A stretch of 41,898 bases of DNA from HGM11368 sp051883395 (GTDB lineage Bacteria; Bacillota; Clostridia; Christensenellales; UBA3700). Numbering within the stretch: the stretch's first letter is position 1; every line of letters starts with the position of its first letter. The stretch lies in contig JBJETQ010000049.1 in NCBI GenBank assembly GCA_051883395.1, positions 1 to 41,898 on the forward strand. Reading direction: 5' to 3'. The notes below the pieces were generated by a model. It did no database searches. It was not told the origin of the DNA and worked only from the letters and a program-made list of their open reading frames with translations. Below are positions 39,990 through 41,898 of the stretch, in pieces. The position numbers were made by a program, and so were the translations under genes.

Positions 39990-41898
39990 TATTTTTCCTC
40001 TTTTTCCTTGATGATAGATTTCAATATCTTTTGGGTACGTCTTTTATCTTTGATTACCATAAGCATCACACATACGGTAATGGCTATTGTTGCCAAAGAC
40101 GCAACGCAGCATACGACTATTACGCTCGTATATTGTCCGTCTGTCGTGCTATTGCCGCTACCCATATCGGTAGTATCATAAACCCAATTGCCGTTTTCGT
40201 CTTGTTCAGGTATTGCCTTGACTCCCATAGACGTCCAGGTTGCACCGTCGTCGTAGGATACTTCCCATTCTCTGGTAGAAGAATTGATACGAATCTTAGG
40301 CGTAATACCGTTGGTACCATCTACTCCGTCTTTTCCGTCGGTTCCGTTGGTTCCATCGGCTCCGTCAGCGCCCTTGTCGCCTGTTGCTTTTACTCCGAGC
40401 GAAGTCCAGGTTGCGCCATCGTCGTAGGATACTTCCCAATAGTTGGTGGAAGAATTGATACGCAACTTAGGAGTAATACCGTCGCTACCATTCGTTCCGT
40501 TGGTTCCGTTAGTACCGTTGCTACCGTTGGTTATCGTAAAGTCGAAATAGCTGTCGTCGGTAAACGTGATACGATAGGTATCAACGTTGCCTTCCGTCTT
40601 GATTTTGGTTACGCTTGCGATGCCAACACCGTCTGCACCGTCAGCGCCGTCTGCACCGTCTACGCCATCTGCGCCGTCGCTACCGTTGGTTATTGTGAAG
40701 TCGTAATAAGTGTCGTCGGTAAAGGTAATACGATAGGTATCTACGTTGCCTTCCGTCTTGATTTTGGTTACGCTTGCTATACCAACACCGTCTGCACCGT
40801 CAGCACCTTTTTCACCCGTGGCTTTTACTCCTGTATTTATCCACTCTTCGTCGCCTTCATAGCGGTATTCCCACATATTGGTCTCGGCGTTGATTCGCAT
40901 TTCGAGTTTTTTGCCGTCAGCACCGTCAGCGCCGTCAGCGCCGTCAGCGCCGTCTGCGCCGTCGCTACCGTTGGTTACCGTAAAGTCGAAATAGCTGTCG
41001 TCGGTAAAAGTAATACGATAGGTATCTACGTTGCCTTCCGTCTTGATAAGTTCTATCTTAACGATTCCGTTGCCGTCCGCACCGTCAGCGCCGTCTGCGC
41101 CGTCGCTACCAGTTGCCTTTACACCGAGAGTACTCCAATTTGCGCCTTCGTCGTAAGATACTTCCCATATATTGGTTTCAGGGTTGATTCTCAGTTGTGG
41201 AGTTTTGCCGTCTGCACCCGGTGTGCCGCTTCCCGAGCCACTTGCGCTAACGCCCGTGTCGCTCTCGCCTATCCACCAATTGCCGTTGCTACCTATATAA
41301 GGAGTTTTACCGTTGGTACCGTCAGTTCCATCACTTCCGTCGCTACCGTCAGCACCGTTGGTTACGGTAAAGACGTAGGTCGTACCGTCGGTGAAATAAA
41401 TGGTGTAGGTATCGACGAGACCTTCTGTTGACTTGTCGATATGGTCGATAGACCTGATGACAATATATCTTGCGTATATAGTAGAATCTGCCGCAAATAC
41501 CGTATCGAGAGTAACCTTTTCGCCTGCCGATTCGGCGGTGTACCAAGCGGAAAAGACGTGATTTTCATCATAGTCCGCACTTGGCAAGATAGTAATTTTG
41601 CCGTCAACGGTATAAGTATATTCAGGGTCTACGCTACCGCCTTTGGCGTCAAAAGTAATCTTGTACTCCAAAGCCCAATGAGCAAAGAGTTCGATATCGC
41701 TCGACAAGGTCTGTTCGGCGGCAACTTCTCCTCCTTCCGCAGACGTATACCAACCAAGGAACCTATGATATCCGTCCCACGACGGTATAGGCAATCCCGC
41801 AGGTATGAGTTTATGCCCGATAGTCTCAGCGACTTGATTTGCGACGACTCCGCCCGAATTGGAATTGAGAGTAATCTCGTATTCGCTCAGGGCTGCGT
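39989..41898 (-). CDS. Cell-surface protein with flg_new and collagen-like repeats (N-terminus outside window)
   Basis: The reading frame is open to the window edge, giving at least 636 residues; the TTG at 41794 is internal, since upstream codons continue a flg_new (Listeria-Bacteroides) repeat with FLGWYTS and later FSAWYTAES. After two or more such repeats come Gly-X-Asp collagen-like runs (GSDGSDGTDGTNG, GADGADGADG) alternating with four copies of a RIN-T-WEVSYDDGATW type module, four copies of a VDTYRITFTDDSYFDFTVTNG-like module and one GSNGNWWIGESDTGV module. A C-terminal membrane helix and a Lys/Arg-rich tail anchor it; there is no LPXTG motif. It is probably an adhesin or surface fibre. 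Confidence 0.85.
   Translation of the reverse strand, partial: AALSEYEITLNSNSGGVVANQVAETIGHKLIPAGLPIPSWDGYHRFLGWYTSAEGGEVAAEQTLSSDIELFAHWALEYKITFDAKGGSVDPEYTYTVDGKITILPSADYDENHVFSAWYTAESAGEKVTLDTVFAADSTIYARYIVIRSIDHIDKSTEGLVDTYTIYFTDGTTYVFTVTNGADGSDGSDGTDGTNGKTPYIGSNGNWWIGESDTGVSASGSGSGTPGADGKTPQLRINPETNIWEVSYDEGANWSTLGVKATGSDGADGADGADGNGIVKIELIKTEGNVDTYRITFTDDSYFDFTVTNGSDGADGADGADGADGADGKKLEMRINAETNMWEYRYEGDEEWINTGVKATGEKGADGADGVGIASVTKIKTEGNVDTYRITFTDDTYYDFTITNGSDGADGVDGADGADGADGVGIASVTKIKTEGNVDTYRITFTDDSYFDFTITNGSNGTNGTNGTNGSDGITPKLRINSSTNYWEVSYDDGATWTSLGVKATGDKGADGADGTNGTDGKDGVDGTNGITPKIRINSSTREWEVSYDDGATWTSMGVKAIPEQDENGNWVYDTTDMGSGNSTTDGQYTSVIVVCCVASLATIAITVCVMLMVIKDKRRTQKILKSIIKEKEEK
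40200..41400 (-). repeat. Coding tandem repeats of the surface protein
   Basis: Near-identical DNA segments encode the two module types, for example the stretches around 40550-40630, 40680-40770 and 40975-41060, and 40220-40300 versus 40385-40460. The high identity between copies suggests recent duplication or gene conversion, so copy number may vary between strains and short-read assembly may be unreliable here. Confidence 0.75.

Noticed and set aside
40230..41220. Possible CRISPR array
   Set aside because: The repeated DNA segments are of unequal spacing, lie in one open reading frame and encode protein modules; there are no unique spacers and no cas genes.
40031..41431. 466-codon plus-strand ORF with repeats
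   Set aside because: It is the complementary reading of the collagen-like repeats on the minus strand; the real protein has recognisable modules, an anchor helix and a coupled downstream gene.

Overview
The window is about 42 kb of moderately AT-rich bacterial chromosome that looks like an uncultured, probably gut-associated member of the Clostridia. The pointers are consensus -35/-10 promoters with strong Shine-Dalgarno sites, an RsgI-type anti-sigma factor, the LL-diaminopimelate aminotransferase route, a type III glutamine synthetase, an archaeal-style split glutamate synthase and flg_new/collagen-like surface repeats. The family- or order-level identity cannot be fixed from the sequence alone. 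No tRNA, rRNA, insertion sequence, prophage or CRISPR array was seen.

Left part (1-11.9 kb), housekeeping and envelope: the 5' end of rpoB on the minus strand with its own promoter; divergent rqcP and a fused ispDF; a small membrane protein whose promoter would start the transcript at its ATG; a MATE exporter; an Mrp/NBP35 ATPase; thioredoxin next to a divergent thioredoxin-reductase-like flavoprotein that lacks the NADPH-binding motifs; nadE; then a sigma factor - RsgI-like anti-sigma - lipoprotein set, and three small envelope or unknown proteins. An identical two-block motif lies upstream of both the sigma gene and the lipoprotein gene.

Centre (11.9-32 kb), a one-directional nitrogen block on the minus strand. 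Read 5' to 3' it is glnN (GSIII), amt-glnB fusion, asnB, purC, purA, purB, guaA, pyrG, purF, carA, carB, dapF, dapL. Nearly every product takes up ammonium, makes glutamine, or moves nitrogen from glutamine, aspartate or glutamate. Nucleotide-pathway steps that add no nitrogen are absent apart from purB, which completes the aspartate transfers.

Right part (32-39.1 kb), divergent plus-strand operon: a glutamate synthase split into glutaminase, Fe-S/FMN synthase, polyferredoxin, FAD/NAD(P)H oxidoreductase and GXGXG subunits, then a short glutamine-synthetase-like protein and an ANTAR-domain RNA-binding regulator. The 358-bp divergent intergenic region carries two consensus promoters. Each leader has an intrinsic terminator and an upstream hairpin that overlaps a terminator-type stem and shows the same AAAGGC hexaloop, with A at position 1 and G at position 4 as ANTAR proteins recognise. 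The most interesting proposal here is that the ANTAR protein at the end of the operon controls both arms by antitermination, with the flap-altered glutamine-synthetase homologue as a possible nitrogen sensor.

Far right (39.1-41.9 kb): a membrane-anchored protein of unknown function translationally coupled to a large surface protein with flg_new and collagen-like repeats, which runs off the window.
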